64,000 nucleotides of DNA, taken from NCBI GenBank assembly GCA_965178125.1, contig OZ237738.1, forward strand, positions 62,001 through 126,000, read 5' to 3'. The translations under genes and the position numbers were made by a program. Numbering within the stretch: the first letter of the stretch is position 1; every line of letters begins with the position of its first letter. Below, one piece after another: positions 46,601-58,231 of this stretch. Under the pieces are notes generated by a model, which searched no databases, had not been told where the DNA came from, and worked only from the letters and a program-made list of their open reading frames with translations. Source of the DNA: Bilabrum cf. latius. Lineage: Eukaryota > Bigyra: Bicosoecida > Bigyra > Bicosoecida.

Positions 46601-49248
46601 GATGCAGCGGCTGACTCGGCGCGGGATGCGCTGGCAGCCAGACCCGACTTGCCTGGACCTGCTCCTGCTCCCGCCTTGTCCCCTTTCGCACTAACCCCCT
46701 CATCGGATGCATCGATTTCACCGCCTTCATCGCTCACCTCTTTCGAACCACCAGCAGCCGCACCCTGGTGCGACTCCGCTGTGTCCTCGGTGGTCAGGAT
46801 CGTGTAGTCGGTGGGCCGGCTGGCCCGTGCCACCAGCCCACGGAAGAGAGAGAGGAAGATGGACCGCACGGGGTACACGGCCTCCAGAGAGTCCAACGGG
46901 TCGTTCCCTTGCTCGCGTTCTTTCTCTCCGCTGCTTGGATCACCCCGAGACGAAACACCAGCGGAATCATGCTGGGGCGCAATGGACGCGGGCCGTGCAT
47001 GGCTGCCGGTCAATCGATCTTGTGCACTTGCAGCAACCCCAGCCTTCTAGCCCCGCAGCGCCTTTGCCCGCATGATAAACAATCGCGTGGCCTTCTAGAT
47101 TCCAGCCGCGTGTTCAACTGCCCTGGGCTCTCCGATCCACGCCATGGCCCGGAAGAGCTCCAGCTGCCAAGGGGCTGCAGGGCCAGTGGGACTGTCTGAG
47201 TCAGCCCCAGAGACTGCGTCAGCAGTGGACGTGTGGCCGCCTTCCTTGTCCGTTGCTGCCTCCACGCTCCTGCTCGCAACCCGCAGCAGATCCGGGAGTG
47301 CCTCAGCATACGCTCGGTGCACCAGCATCGGTCCGAACTCGGCGTCGTACCACGATACCAGCGCGATGGCATGCCTGGCCATGCGAGAGGGAATCGCGTT
47401 GCACCACACCTCCGCAGCCACCCGCAGCCCAACTGGAACCCTGTTCGTCTGCATGAGTCCGGCGTAGACCGCGTCTAGAGCACGCACCAACGGAGAATCT
47501 CGTTTGAGATGGCCAGGCTTCACGTCGATCGCAGTGATGGGCAGCTGCAGCAGCCTCTCTGCAGATACCTCAAGGCAATCGGACTGCCACACAGGCTCAG
47601 GGAGGTTCAGCTCCAGGGCCACGTGGGTCGTGCTGCCACTCGCAGCTCCTCCACCTCCACCGCTAGCCCCTGCCGCGCCCAGCAAGCTCCGCCCCATCGC
47701 TTTGGCGGCGCCTGCCAGGGCCGCGGCTCCTAACTGACTCTTTCCCTTTGACTTCCCCTTGCTCTTGCCCGCTGCAGCAAACTCCTTGCTGAACTGCGCT
47801 GCCGCCGCCAGGTTCTCCTCCCGCTCGATCTCCCGAGAGTCACGCAGCCTCTCTGGGTCCTGGGCGGGGTTCCGAGGGAGCGGAGGCGGGGCTTGCTGCG
47901 GCCCGTAGGCGACCGGAAACCGCCGGAAACCTTCCTACTGCGGGATGCATTTCGGGCATGCGCGCGGCCCTGCCGATGCCCCCTGTCCCTGGCCCTATCC
48001 CTGGCCCGGGGCAGGCATGGTCCTGAGGTAGTGGTCCAGACACATGGCAAAAGTTAGGGCCCGGCCCGCCTCGCAAACCTCTTCGATCGCGGCTGGCAGC
48101 TGAGGGCTCTCTGCTTCCTCTCTGAGCTGGGCCAGAGGGGGCAGGGTGAGGGCAACTGAGCTAGCTGCTGGTGCTGGTGCTGGTGCTGGGGCTGGTGCTG
48201 ATGCTGATTCACCTGGCTGGTGGCTAGACGTGGACGTGGCTGCATCGTCCATGCCAGCCGGGTCCTTCCCTGCCGCTGCAACGTGCGCGATGGTTTGCTG
48301 CGCGACCCTCACTGCGTCCAAGTTCCTCTAGCTCGCTCTGTCGGTCGCGGCTGCCATTGCCTACCGAGCTGCCTCCAGCACTGCCGCCCGGCTGCCCTGG
48401 GAGGCCTCCACGAGCCGCTGCAGGGCCAGTCGGACACCAATGCGCTGGCGAGCACCCTTAGCCCGGGAGGAGTGCCATGCGGCCATGCGCTGCAATAGCC
48501 GAGCCGCGGCACGGGCCAGCGGGTCTGGCTGCACCGGGAGGAACCGCCAACGCAGCACCTCGTTGATCTGAGTGAGCCTCTCGGTGATTTCGTCCGTGCC
48601 AGTCTCTCCCGACGCTATTGATTCAAGAAGTTGGTCCATCCCAGTTATGAGCATCGTAATGTTCTTCACGCACGCCACAAACTGCGGGGTCTGGCACCAT
48701 GGACGAATGCCGTAGTCTATCCTCGCTTCACCGACTGGAATACCAGAGTTGTGCCCGTCTATGCTACCGAACTCCGCCGCACACAGGTGAGGTTTATACA
48801 ATGTTTTAGCGATGCCGCAGCACACCGCTTTCTTGGAGAGCGATAGCAGCTTGCAGGTTTGCTCTGGCACTCCAGGTAGTTTGCACCATTCCATAACAGT
48901 GTCCCGGGCGAGAAGCGAATGTTCAAGCAATCCACTCCAAAGCTCAGTTTCAGCCCAGTAACGGGTAGTCTCTAACTCCATTGCTCCAAATGTTGGCTCG
49001 ATGACCAGCTCGCCTTGTCGTCCAACACTATTGGGCTGCTCAAGGCCTCTTGATAGTAGCAGCCCTGCGATCTGCTCCCCGACCACATGGCAATCGTCAG
49101 AAGAAGTTTCGCATCCAATAACACACTTTGCTACAGTCTGAGCTATGCAAGCTTGCGCAGCGGCGCTGAAGGATGGCTTCCCTCTTTGCTAGTGCAGCGC
49201 ATCGACAATGGCAGTTAGCCCGCTTCTCAAGCCAGATCCAGCTGCCAT
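43630..49248 (-). CDS. 1872-residue protein with C-terminal JmjC/cupin-8-like domain lacking the usual metal ligands
   Basis: Single exon, ATG 49248 to TAA 43630-43632, fourteen TAGs read as Gln (first 49189, last 44023). The N-terminal 1150 residues are helical and unrecognised, with Ala/Pro, Lys/Gly and Ser-rich spacers. From about 1190 a JmjC/cupin-8-like domain appears: SYEWIFHNRPAVLTDTNFMQ (about 1230), then after a charged insert LHELFGCDWSFIKQLERRLF, GVIHPIEYDESSHLFTCIRG (about 1635) and VRPGETLVVPVGWYVQLEHP (about 1715). In active JmjC oxygenases the second block contains H-x-D/E and the third a distal His. Here they read E-Y-D, and GWYVQ has no His, so iron binding is probably lost. 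The region after 1750 is helical (FFQELVHQRF). Its function is unknown. Confidence 0.65.
48165..48215. repeat. GCTGGT-type hexanucleotide tract (encodes Ala-Pro repeats)
   Basis: Imperfect gctggt units; on the minus strand they encode an APAPAP tract inside the 1872-residue JmjC-like protein. Confidence 0.8.
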
Positions 49249-49521
49249 CAATTATAAACGTGAGCAAAATGTACAATCGAATTTAAGTTAGGAACAGGTA
49301 GCACGCAGACGGTGCACTCAACATTATTGATCCACACGTAGTGTGTGACGAGCGTGTGGGCCGGGCAGGCAGTTTTGGATAGATTCGCGCACCGTTGGCC
49401 TGCAAGGCTACTAAGTTGATTGAAAGTTGTACGGAGACAATGGTACGACAATAGTAGCGGTAGGCACAAAGGTCTTGAGACCGAAAAAGACAGACACACC
49501 GTACAGCAAGGCAGAGCCGGT
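49249..49521. other. Intergenic gap
   Basis: 273 bp between two minus-strand genes, AT-richer than both. No gene or element recognised; presumably promoter of the upstream-facing gene and 3' UTR of the next. Confidence 0.4.
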
Positions 49522-50351
49522 TCAGCCATTCCAGCCGACGTCAGCATTTACGTTCATCCAGTAAGCGGGATTCACCCAAGCCCCTGCTTGGCCCTGCTGT
49601 GCCCTGGCAGGGTCGCATAGACTCGCATCCGGGAAGCGCATGCACACCTGAGAAACCCGCACTGATACTGCGCGGGTATCGAGGGACTCTGTGTCGCCGG
49701 CTTGTGCCCCAGCTTGTACGCTAGACCCCCTAACAGCCCCCCGCAGCAGGGGCGAGGGCCCGTGACCCACCCCCTCCTCGCCATCCTCAGCAGACCCCCC
49801 TGCAAGTCCCCTATCTCCCGGTCCCCAGTGCCCCACCCACCGGCCCGTGTGGAACCCGCCCCAGCCCTCACCCAAATAGCCAGCCAGTGCGCCGCAGCCG
49901 TCCACCGAATCGCCAGCCCCAGCCCCAGCCCCATCACCCACCTGCATCGCACGAAGGTGCGCCCACTCCTGCGCCGCCTCCCTCGCCAACATGCACTCAG
50001 CCAGCACCTCGTCCTCGCCCACCCCGTGGCCAGCACTGAGCCCCCCACGGATGGCGGAGGCCTCCCCCGCGATCACGATGCAGAAGCCCCTGCCCCTGTC
50101 CAGCATGCACACCGCCAGTGGGGCGCTCCCATCGACTGTTCCGGCCTCGCCGGAGGCATCGCTGTCCCTGCCTGCAACCCAGTTCACCCTTGGACACATG
50201 CCCACCTGCACCTGCGCCAACCCCGGCGCAACACGGCCCGGTGCTGCGGCCCCATGACCATCAAGCCGTGAGAGTGAGGAGCTCGCGCACTCTTCGCCCA
50301 GCAGGCCACCTGCCGGCTGGAATCGATACACCGTGCGGTCTCGATGCACGA

Positions 50352-50397
<46 letters not shown>

Positions 50398-52545
50398 CTC
50401 GGAAGGAGCCTCGTGTTTCTCCTACTTTGACCACTGATTGCAGTGCACTGTGGACACCTGGCTCCAGCTCACGCGTTTTTCTTCCCATTGATGGGGGCAT
50501 GCACCTGCCTGCCCCTGCAATGCCGCGTGCAAGTCTCTGCTGAGCACAGGCTCCAGCAGCGATGCGCTGGGCACCGCCCCTGCACTGGAGCCGTCCTAGC
50601 AACCTGAACGACTCCGTCCACTTGCGCCTAGCTCGGCGCCCAACTCATGTCTTATATCTCCGCAGACGCCAAACGCGAGGCTGCTGTATCCAGCCAAAGC
50701 CTCGTCGCCGTCGCCTTCGCGCCGATGTTCCCCAAACACGAACTCGAGCCCCCGCACTGTGAGGCAGCCACTGCCTGCCTCGGCCTCACCAGCCGAAGAG
50801 CCAGCAGTAGCAAGACCCAATGCCTTGCTTGACGACCCTCCCTCTCGCTCTTGATCCCCCTCTCGCTCTCGGCGGCTAGTCCTCCCCGCCGCCCAGTGCT
50901 CCAGCAGAGCGCACCGCCTCTCCGCTCTGCTGGCCTCTGCAGCGCAGTCGGGGCAGCGGTCGGCTCGGGGCATCACGGACCGCACCGGCACCATCCAATT
51001 CAGTCGGACGCTGCATGGGCCGGCAGCTGGCCAGCTCACCCCCACCACCTCCATGGCCCCAAAGGCATCCGCGTGAATCACCCGGCGATCGCCCGCCAGC
51101 AGTGACCGCACCTTCCGGTCCAGATCGCACCGAGACACGCGCATCACGGTCGCAACTGCACTGCACTGCACCTCTCCAGAGCCAGTAGCGATCCCTGCCA
51201 GGGGCTGCCCTAGTCGAGCGGCGGCCCCTGGCAGCCCCTGTGCAATCGCGCCGAGCAGCTCGGGGGTCACTCTAGGACAGGCGCAGTCGGCTGCCAGCGC
51301 CCACGACAGGTGCATGCACCGGCCTGCAGGAGCAGGAGCAGACGAACCCACACCCCCAGCGCCCTCGCTCACACGGACCTGTTGACTCTCCCTGTTCATG
51401 GGCACGGGCTGGTTCATGCCCAACCCCATAACGCAGTACCCGTGCGGCTCGAGGGGGTGAGGCAGCCCGCACCCATGGCCTACTGCCTCGTGCCAGCACG
51501 TGCTGGCCATGCCCGGCATGGTGCCAGGGTCGTGCCCCGTTGATGCTGTGACGAGTGCACGCATGCGTGTGTGCTCCTCGTGCGCGGCTGGTTTCCACGC
51601 CTCACTCGTCACGATGCCAAGCCCAACGGCTGGCAGCGGCACACGGGGCACTGCTGACTTGAGCGGGGCAGCGGGGCTTGCGGCCGCCCCGGCGCTGCTT
51701 TGATCTGCGGCCTTTGTTGATTCCCTGTCATCCACTGGCAGTGGCAGGCGCTGGTCCCAGATGCGGGAGGCAGCCGCTGCCACCCCTGGCCGAAGGTGGC
51801 TCTCGCTGTCGAGCATCACGGCGGCGCTACCTGCCGCCCGAGTGAGCCATGCAAGCGGTGGCCACATGCTCGGAGGCAATACTCTATCCTGTGCACCAGC
51901 AGTACCTGGATTGGCGCCACTACCCTGCAGCAGGTGGGCCTTGTGTAGCCATTCCGAGGCCCCTTGCCAGCAGGCAAGCCGGGACAATAGCTCCGGTCTG
52001 GCTGCCACGGCCGCCTCGCCCCAATCAAGCATGACGAGTAAACTGACATGCGTAGGCCGTGAACGGAACTACCCGGTGCTGCCCGCAATCGTTGGTCGTG
52101 AAGATGTGAGCACGTCATGAATCTGTTGCAAAGCCGGCCCAAAGAACGCTCTAGACCCCTCGACGTAGCTTGGATCGCTGAAATTATCAAGGCAAGGTAT
52201 CTGAATTAAGCCTTGGATAGCCAAAACCTCTAGTGCTGCGTTGCCTGGCATGGTAGCCGCGTGGAATGCGTGTAGGTCTCGCCCTATTTCAAGAGCCGCA
52301 TCGTTCGCTACTACAGGCTCGTTGCGGTATCGTGCATCAGGCCCAGGCGATGCGCATACAATTATAAGGCCGTACGATTGAGTGACCACATCAGGCCTTT
52401 GGTAGCCGACGCAGTTCATGCGGAAAGTGAAGGCCCCGCAATTGACACCAGTTGCGTGTACTTTGGAGCAATCGCCGGCCGGGCAGGATCCGCATTGCCA
52501 GGGCCGCCAAGGGGTGTGAAGCCAGACATTTGGACGAAACAACAT
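49522..52545 (-). CDS. Unknown 1007-residue protein with Cys-rich N-terminus
   Basis: ATG 52545 to TGA 49522-49524, with TAGs at 52069, 50596 and 50422 read as Gln. No family recognised. The first 60 residues are Cys-rich (WQCGSCPAGDCSKVHATGVN). Residues about 95-330 look globular (GLIIVCASPGPDARY, IQGLIQIPCLDNF, LDWGEAAVAARPELLSRL). The middle and end are Gly/Ala-rich with scattered Cys and His (HEAVGHGCGLPHPLEPHGYC). A Val-Pro dipeptide tract is encoded by the GCACAG repeat near 50350. The ATG overlaps the start codon of the divergent gene at 52544, so a later ATG at 52419 (MNCVGYQRP) is an alternative, leaving a 124-bp promoter. The last 290 residues are low complexity and coding there is less sure. 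Confidence 0.5.
50352..50397. repeat. GCACAG hexanucleotide microsatellite
   Basis: About seven perfect gcacag units, encoding alternating Val-Pro on the minus strand within the unknown 1007-residue protein. Confidence 0.85.
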
Positions 52546-52546
52546 G
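52543..52546. other. Overlapping divergent start codons
   Basis: The palindrome CATG supplies ATG on the plus strand (52544-52546, coiled-coil/RRM gene) and ATG on the minus strand (52543-52545, unknown gene). If both are used, neither gene has its own upstream promoter outside the other's coding sequence. Use of the downstream minus-strand ATG at 52419 would remove the overlap. Confidence 0.4.
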
Positions 52547-53915
52547 AATTCGTCACGACAAAAGCGAGAACAAGCGCAGCTGGTCAAGGTAAATTAGCTT
52601 ATCTAGGCAGCAGAGCGAAGAAAAGCCGTAAGCAACTTGACTTGGGTCCCGCTCGGTTTTGGATTTTCAGTGGCCTGTATGCTCGGGGTCAGATTTATGC
52701 GCGGTAGATCTGACGTTTTCTGTATTTGCTCTGCAGGCACTGGAATCTGATCGTGCTCGAAGAGACGCGCAGATCAGACTGGCGGAAGAAGAGGCAGATG
52801 CCAGCCGTCAGCAGGCATCGTCGCTCACAGATGAAGCCGAAGGACTTCGACGGGCCATTTTGCGGCATGATGAAGCCGTTGCGCTTGCAGAGCAGCGCGT
52901 GGTAGCTTCGAACAGAGTGAGTTGGTCCCCACGCATGTACGTTGCGTCTGACACATTCTGCCGCAGCGCTCTCCTCGCCCACCCTTTCGACCCAAACGCG
53001 AGTTTGCAGGACAAAATTGCTCTTTAGTAGCAAGCAGATGACGTGCGCGCAGAGATTGACCGGCTGCGGCGCACGTCGGCCACTCGTGAGCAGGAGCATA
53101 CTCGGCAGCAGGCCGTAGCGTAGATCAAGGCGGACTCCCGCGAGCGGGCGCTGCATAGGCAGCTCCTGGATCTCGAGCGGGACGCTGATGACGCAGAGAC
53201 CAGGGTGCTGCACCTGCGCGGGGCCGAGGAGGAGCAATTGCCCGACCTGCGGGACGAGGTGGCCCTGCTTCGGGTCAGCTCTACCACGCTGCAGGCCGCG
53301 CTCGGGGGCCGTCGCAAGCTGCCGGACGGGTCCTTCGGGGGCATGCCTTCGAGCAGGAGCGGCCCCGCGGCTGCTAGAGTGCTGCGGGAGAGGCTGACGG
53401 ACCTGGTGCGGCGGGAGGGCCGGGCCGCCCAGGAGGTGCAGCGCAAGATCGCAGGGGCGCAGTCGGAGAGGCGGAGGCTGGCCAGGGCTGTGGCGGCCAC
53501 CAACGCGCAGGCAGACGAGGCGGCATTCGCGCGGCGAGTGCTGCAGCGGGTGCCACCCTCGGCGGATGCCGTGCGGGAGGCCCTCGCTGATCCGTCGGTC
53601 CGCGGCGACCTGCCAGCCCTGCAGGACCTGCAGCGCGCCATGGCGGTCGCGCGGTCCGAGCCCGAGGACATCAAGGCCCCGGGGTTCGCGGAGCAGGAGC
53701 AGGGGCGGGGGCAGGGGCAGGGGGAAGGGGAGGGGGCGGGCACCAGCGGGGCCTCCATGCTGCAGGCGCTGGCGGCACAGGACCCCGTGGTGGGCGAGGG
53801 CGGGCTGGGGGCTGGTGGCGAGCTGCCAGCGGACATCTCCCGGTTGGTGGTGGGGGCGAGCGACGAGGCAGTGGGCATGATCCGGCGTGCGCTCGCAGGG
53901 GAGGTGGGGGACGAG

Positions 53916-53948
<33 letters not shown>

Positions 53949-56900
53949 AGTCAGTCGAGGGCCAAGCGGGACAGCGGCACGGCGAGTGTGGCATCCATCG
54001 CCAGCAGCGCGAGAGCGAGGGGAGCCCCGCCCCCGCCTCCACCGAGGGCTGTACCCAGGGCACCTGGGAGCAGCGGCGGCAGCGGCTCAGAGCCCCGGGC
54101 GGTGCCTCACCGGGCCAACAAGGCCAAGACTTCGGTCCGCCGTGGGACCTACTTCGGCTCGTTTCCGAGCAAGACCCAGAAGCAGCTTGCCGCGCTGAAG
54201 GTGAAGGGAGCGGCGGGGGAACAGCGTCAGCAGCAGCAAGGTGTCGGTGAGACAGACCAGGCATCTCCCAAATCCAGGGCCGTGCGCGCCAGGCTCAGAA
54301 AGCTCGCCAGGCCGGCCCTCCCTGACGCCGCCTCGTCTCCTCCTCGGGGCAGCCAGCCCCTGCGACAGGGGCCTTTCTCCCCGCTGGTGGTGCCCGAGCC
54401 AGGGGCGGGCAAGAAGAAGGGCCGGGACAAAGGGGCCAAGGGCAGCAAGCGGCGGCCGCCGGCTAGCAGCACACGCGCGCGCAGCACGTCCCCCTCTGCT
54501 CGCCAGCGACTGGACGGCAGCGGGGGCGACTCTTTCTCGGGAGTACAGTCCCGGGTAGCGCGATACATCAACGCGGACGCGGAGTACAGGAGCCAGGAGG
54601 CGCGGCGGGCTACGGGAAACGCCGAGTCGCTGCTAGAGGCGGCCAAGGCGGCCCGGCGGGCGGACCGCGCCCGCCGACTGCGACAGAGCAACCGGTCGCG
54701 CACCTCTAGGAGGAGAGGGACCCACTTCGGGATGTACCCTAAGGCGGGGGCAGGTGCGGGGGATAAACTGGGCGACAGCAAGGGGAAGAGCAAGGCCGGG
54801 TCCAGGACCAATGGTGGGGCCAGCGGGAAGAGGTCAGGCAGCGGCAAGCGACCGAAGGGGTCCTTGAGAGGCAGGGGTGGGCGGGAGAGCGGCGTGAGGG
54901 CTGCTCCCCGGGAGGGCAGGGGTGGCGGTGGCGCAAGGGGTCCCGAGGTGGATCTGAGCGGCAGTGTGACGAGTGTGATCGACCCGTCTCACGGCGTCGG
55001 CCTCCAGTCGATCGCGGAGGAGGACGACGATGACGAGGAGGAGTTGGAGGGGGAGGGCACGTCCAGAGGCACGCGGTCCGATGCGCCGGACTATCGAGAC
55101 GATGCCTCCGTCATGACAGCAGCCACTGCGCCCGCGCTGCCAGCCTCCTCGCACGATGGCCGGGGCCTTGGCTCGTCCACGTCTACATCCGTGGGCGGTG
55201 CGCCTCGCAGAGGCGTGGACCGGTCCTACATGCCGGAGTACTCTGACACGGAGAGCGGCAGCTCGGACATGTCGCCCCCGGGGAGCGTGAGGGGCGGGAG
55301 CAGTGGGCGCGGCAGAGGCAGGGGCAGAGGCAGGGGCAGGGGCAGGGGCAGAGGTAAGGGCAGCAAGGTGTCCTCGTGGCGCAGGGGGACGTACTTCGGG
55401 GCACGGCCTGCCAATGGGCAGGCCCCGAGGACCCCTGAGTCGGGTGTCAGCCCCAGACCGGAGCCGTTCAGGTCTGGTGGCAGCAGCGGCAGAGGCAGCG
55501 GCAGAGTTAGGAGTCGGTCGGCGGGGCGAGGCCAGCAGCAGCGGCAGCAGCCGGAGCGCCGGTGGAACGCCTCGCCTAACCTTCGGTCCCCCCGCCGCGA
55601 GGACTCCGCCAGTCCATCGGCCAGAGCCAGGTCGACCTCGAGGGGGAGGGGGCGGGGGCAGAGCCCGAGGCACTCGGAGTATGACGGGGTGAGGGCGCGC
55701 GTGGATTCGGGCGTGAGGGGACAGGGAGCCGGGCAGCGGCGAGGTGGTGGGCAGCGGGCCGGCGCGGGGTCTCGACTGCTGGTAGATGGGCTGCCGGGAG
55801 ACATGCACGAGGCCGAGCTCGCTGCCCTGTTCCGGCCCTTTGGCACGGTGCAGTCCGTGAGCATCGTGCGGGACGGCATGGGCATGTCTCGCGGGTTCGG
55901 GTACCTGGAGCCAGCGGAGCCGGCGAGCTGCCGCGCCATGGTGCAGGGAGTGCACGGGCGCAGGGCGGGGGGCTCGAGCGGGGCGGTGTTGTCTGTGCGG
56001 GTGGCAGACGGCGCGATGGCGATGGGTTCCAGCGGGAGCGGGAGCGGGGGCGGGGGCCGGCCTGCTGCTCCCGTGCGGGACACGCAGCGCCGCGCGAGGG
56101 CCAGCAAGGACTCTCGCAGGAGAGGGACGCACTTCGGGATGTACTCCCCCGAGGAGGCGGCAGCCAGGGAACAAGCCAGGAAGGGGGGCCGGCGGCAGGC
56201 CCCACGCAGGCAGGGCGCGCGGGATGCCCCCGCTAGCCCTCGGGACCGCACCGACACGGCCCTGGCTCTGCTCGCAGCCCCTGCCAGCTCCCCGGGGGAG
56301 ACGGAGATCGTGCTCAGCCTCGGGGAGCACCAGCACCAGTCGGCAGAGGAAGCCAGCGGCCGGGCTCGCGCACGGAGTTCCTCCACAGGCTCGCAGGACA
56401 GGGACAGGGGCAGCGGCAGCGGCAGGGGCAGGGGGGAGAGGGACCCGAAGGGCAAAGAGCTGGATCGCGCCGCAGTGGCACCACTGGCCCGAGCCGATTC
56501 TGCGTTCTCGGCGGGACTCCGGGGCGGCGCCAGCACCAACACGCGCATGATCACAGCCGTGTCAGAGAAGCAGCTGGGCAGGAGCGCGCAGGCCGCCGTG
56601 GCCACCAGCAGCGGGGCCTCCTCGCCCAGGTCCCACCGCAGCGCAAGCAGCAGCGGCGAGGGCCCCCCCACGGACCGTCCCAAGCCCCAGCGCCGGCTGT
56701 CCAAGCAGCGCCTGGTGCAGCTGGCAGAGCCCAAGTCACCCAGGCAGGGCCGCTCGCCGCTGTCCTCGAGGTCGGCTAGCCCCGAGCCGGGGGAGGGACA
56801 GGGGCGCGGCCACGGGGGCTTGCAGCGGACGGGGAGCAGGTTCAGCTTTGACGCTGCCGACGTGGCGGAGGGCGTGGGTGGGGGCGAGTTCGAGTCGCAG

Positions 56901-57176
56901 GGGCAGCAGGTGGCCCGTTGGAGCGGGGGCCTGCGCGCGGAGGGCGCCCGTCCCCTGCCCTCGCCCTCGGCCAGGGGCGGCAACGGGGTCAGGGCCTCCC
57001 CATCCCCGCGCGGGGGACATGGCAGGTCCCCGCAGGGGGGTGGGGGTGGGGGTTAGTCGCGCGTGGTGGGCAGCAGGCCGGCCCGCACTGTTCCCCAGTC
57101 GTTCCGCACGGCGGGGCACAGCGGCAGAGAGGACTACTTCGGGCTGTACGGGAATGGGAGTGGGGGCCAGCGGTGA
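52544..57176 (+). CDS. Coiled-coil and RRM protein with repeated RRGT-[YH]-FG motif
   Basis: 1463 residues in three exons: 52544-52588, 52737-52916 and 53010-57176 (GT-AG introns of 148 and 93 bp, all phase 0). TAGs at 53025, 53028, 53121 and 57054 read as Gln; stop TGA. Residues 1-330 form coiled coil (MNSSRQKREQAQLVK, then DRARRDAQIRLAEEEADASR). The rest is mostly disordered Arg/Gly/Ser sequence with a Glu run and RG repeats. One RRM lies at about 997-1075: SRLLVDGLPGDMHEAELAAL with RNP1-like SRGFGYLEP. Four copies of S-x-RRGT-[YH]-FG occur at about 450, 641, 864 and 1110, and a fifth, degenerate EDYFGLYGNG, at 1449 lies beyond the last TAG. RRGT fits a basophilic kinase site. An RNA-granule or cytoskeletal RNA-binding role is speculation. 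Confidence 0.75.
53905..53950 (+). repeat. Glu codon run (gag/gaa)
   Basis: Run of GAG and GAA codons encoding about 13 consecutive acidic residues in the coiled-coil/RRM protein. Confidence 0.85.
55310..55362 (+). repeat. GGCAGR hexanucleotide tract (Arg-Gly repeats)
   Basis: Repeated ggcagg/ggcaga units encoding an RG-rich tract just upstream of the third RRGT-[YH]-FG motif. Confidence 0.8.
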
Positions 57177-57373
57177 TGCTGGCACGGCGTATTTCGGTTC
57201 GGCTGCTTCGGAGCCCCTGGTGATAGCACGTTGCGATTACTTGTTGGATCTGCGAAGCATATTGTAGTAGACGGTAGATCTAGAAGTGTCTATCTTTGCA
57301 TTCGTGAGCACCAATCGCGCATTCAAGCAACGCCCAGGCAGCTGCGCGGGGAGCAAGCCACGGCTCGCTCAGA

Positions 57374-58231
57374 TCAGATGGCAGTCCAGCCCCCATCCAC
57401 AGACAGGTGCGTCCCCGTCACGGCACCGCTGCCGGGCCCGCAGAAGAAGCTCACCGCATGCCCGATGTCCTCGGGGGTGGCGAACTCTCGCTGCGGCTGC
57501 TTCTCCGAGAGGAGGTCCACCTTGGCCTCCTCGAAGGAGACGCCCATGCTGTCCGCCCGGGCCTGCACCTGCTTCTCCACCAGGGGGGTGAGCACCCAGC
57601 CGGGGCACACCACGTTGCTCGTCACACCCGTGCCGGCGGCCTCCACACCCACGACCTTGCTGAGTCCCATGACGCCGTGCTTCGACGCCACGTACGCAGA
57701 CTTGTTGGCGGATGCAACGAGACCATGTGCGCTGGCGACATGAATCATTCTGCCCCACCCGCTCTCCTTCATGGCGGGAAGGAAGGCTTGCGTGGTGTAG
57801 AAGACCGCGGAGAGATTGACGGCGATGACTTTCTCGAAGATGTCTTCGGGGAAATCTTCGATAGAACTAACGTGCTGAATGCCAGCATTGTTTACCAAAA
57901 TCGAGGCGGATTTCCCGTCAAAGGCCGCCGATACATCGTCTCGCAGCTGCTCCGCCGACTTGCGGCCACCTGCAAGATCAGCTGTTGAAAGCCCCACTTT
58001 CACGTCATACTTTGCCGCGAAGTCGGTTTTAAGCTTGTCAAGCTCATCCGGTTTTCCGAAGCCGTGCAACATGATATCTGCTCCCTACGAGGCCAGCACC
58101 GAAGCCACTCCTTGCCCGATCCCACTTGTCGATCCGGTCACGACGGCGATGCGCCCCGCCAGTGGACGACCGGCTGCGGCAGCTGCAGTGGATAGGCCTC
58201 GCGACAATTTTCCAGCACTCCTGCGAAACAT
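57374..58231 (-). CDS. Mitochondrial short-chain dehydrogenase, 3-hydroxybutyrate dehydrogenase-like
   Basis: 285 residues, ATG 58231 to TGA. Bacterial-type D-3-hydroxybutyrate dehydrogenases interconvert 3-hydroxybutyrate and acetoacetate with NAD. Seen: presequence MFRRSAGKLSRGLSTAAAA, Rossmann motif VVTGSTSGIGQG, NNAGIQHVSSIEDFPED (typical of this subgroup), catalytic Ser in HVASAHGLVAS, YVASK as the Tyr-x-x-x-Lys pair, PGWVLTPLVEKQ, and the C-terminal VDGGWTAI. The single TAG at 58085-58087 is the Gln of VLASQGADIM; reading it as stop would remove the cofactor-binding glycines and the presequence. It converges with the coiled-coil/RRM gene (197 bp between stops). Other substrates of the family cannot be excluded. 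Confidence 0.85.

Noticed and set aside
55226-56983. 585-codon minus-strand frame opposite the coiled-coil/RRM gene
   Set aside because: Shadow frame in GC-rich repeats; the plus strand has the RRM, the motif repeats and matching splice sites.
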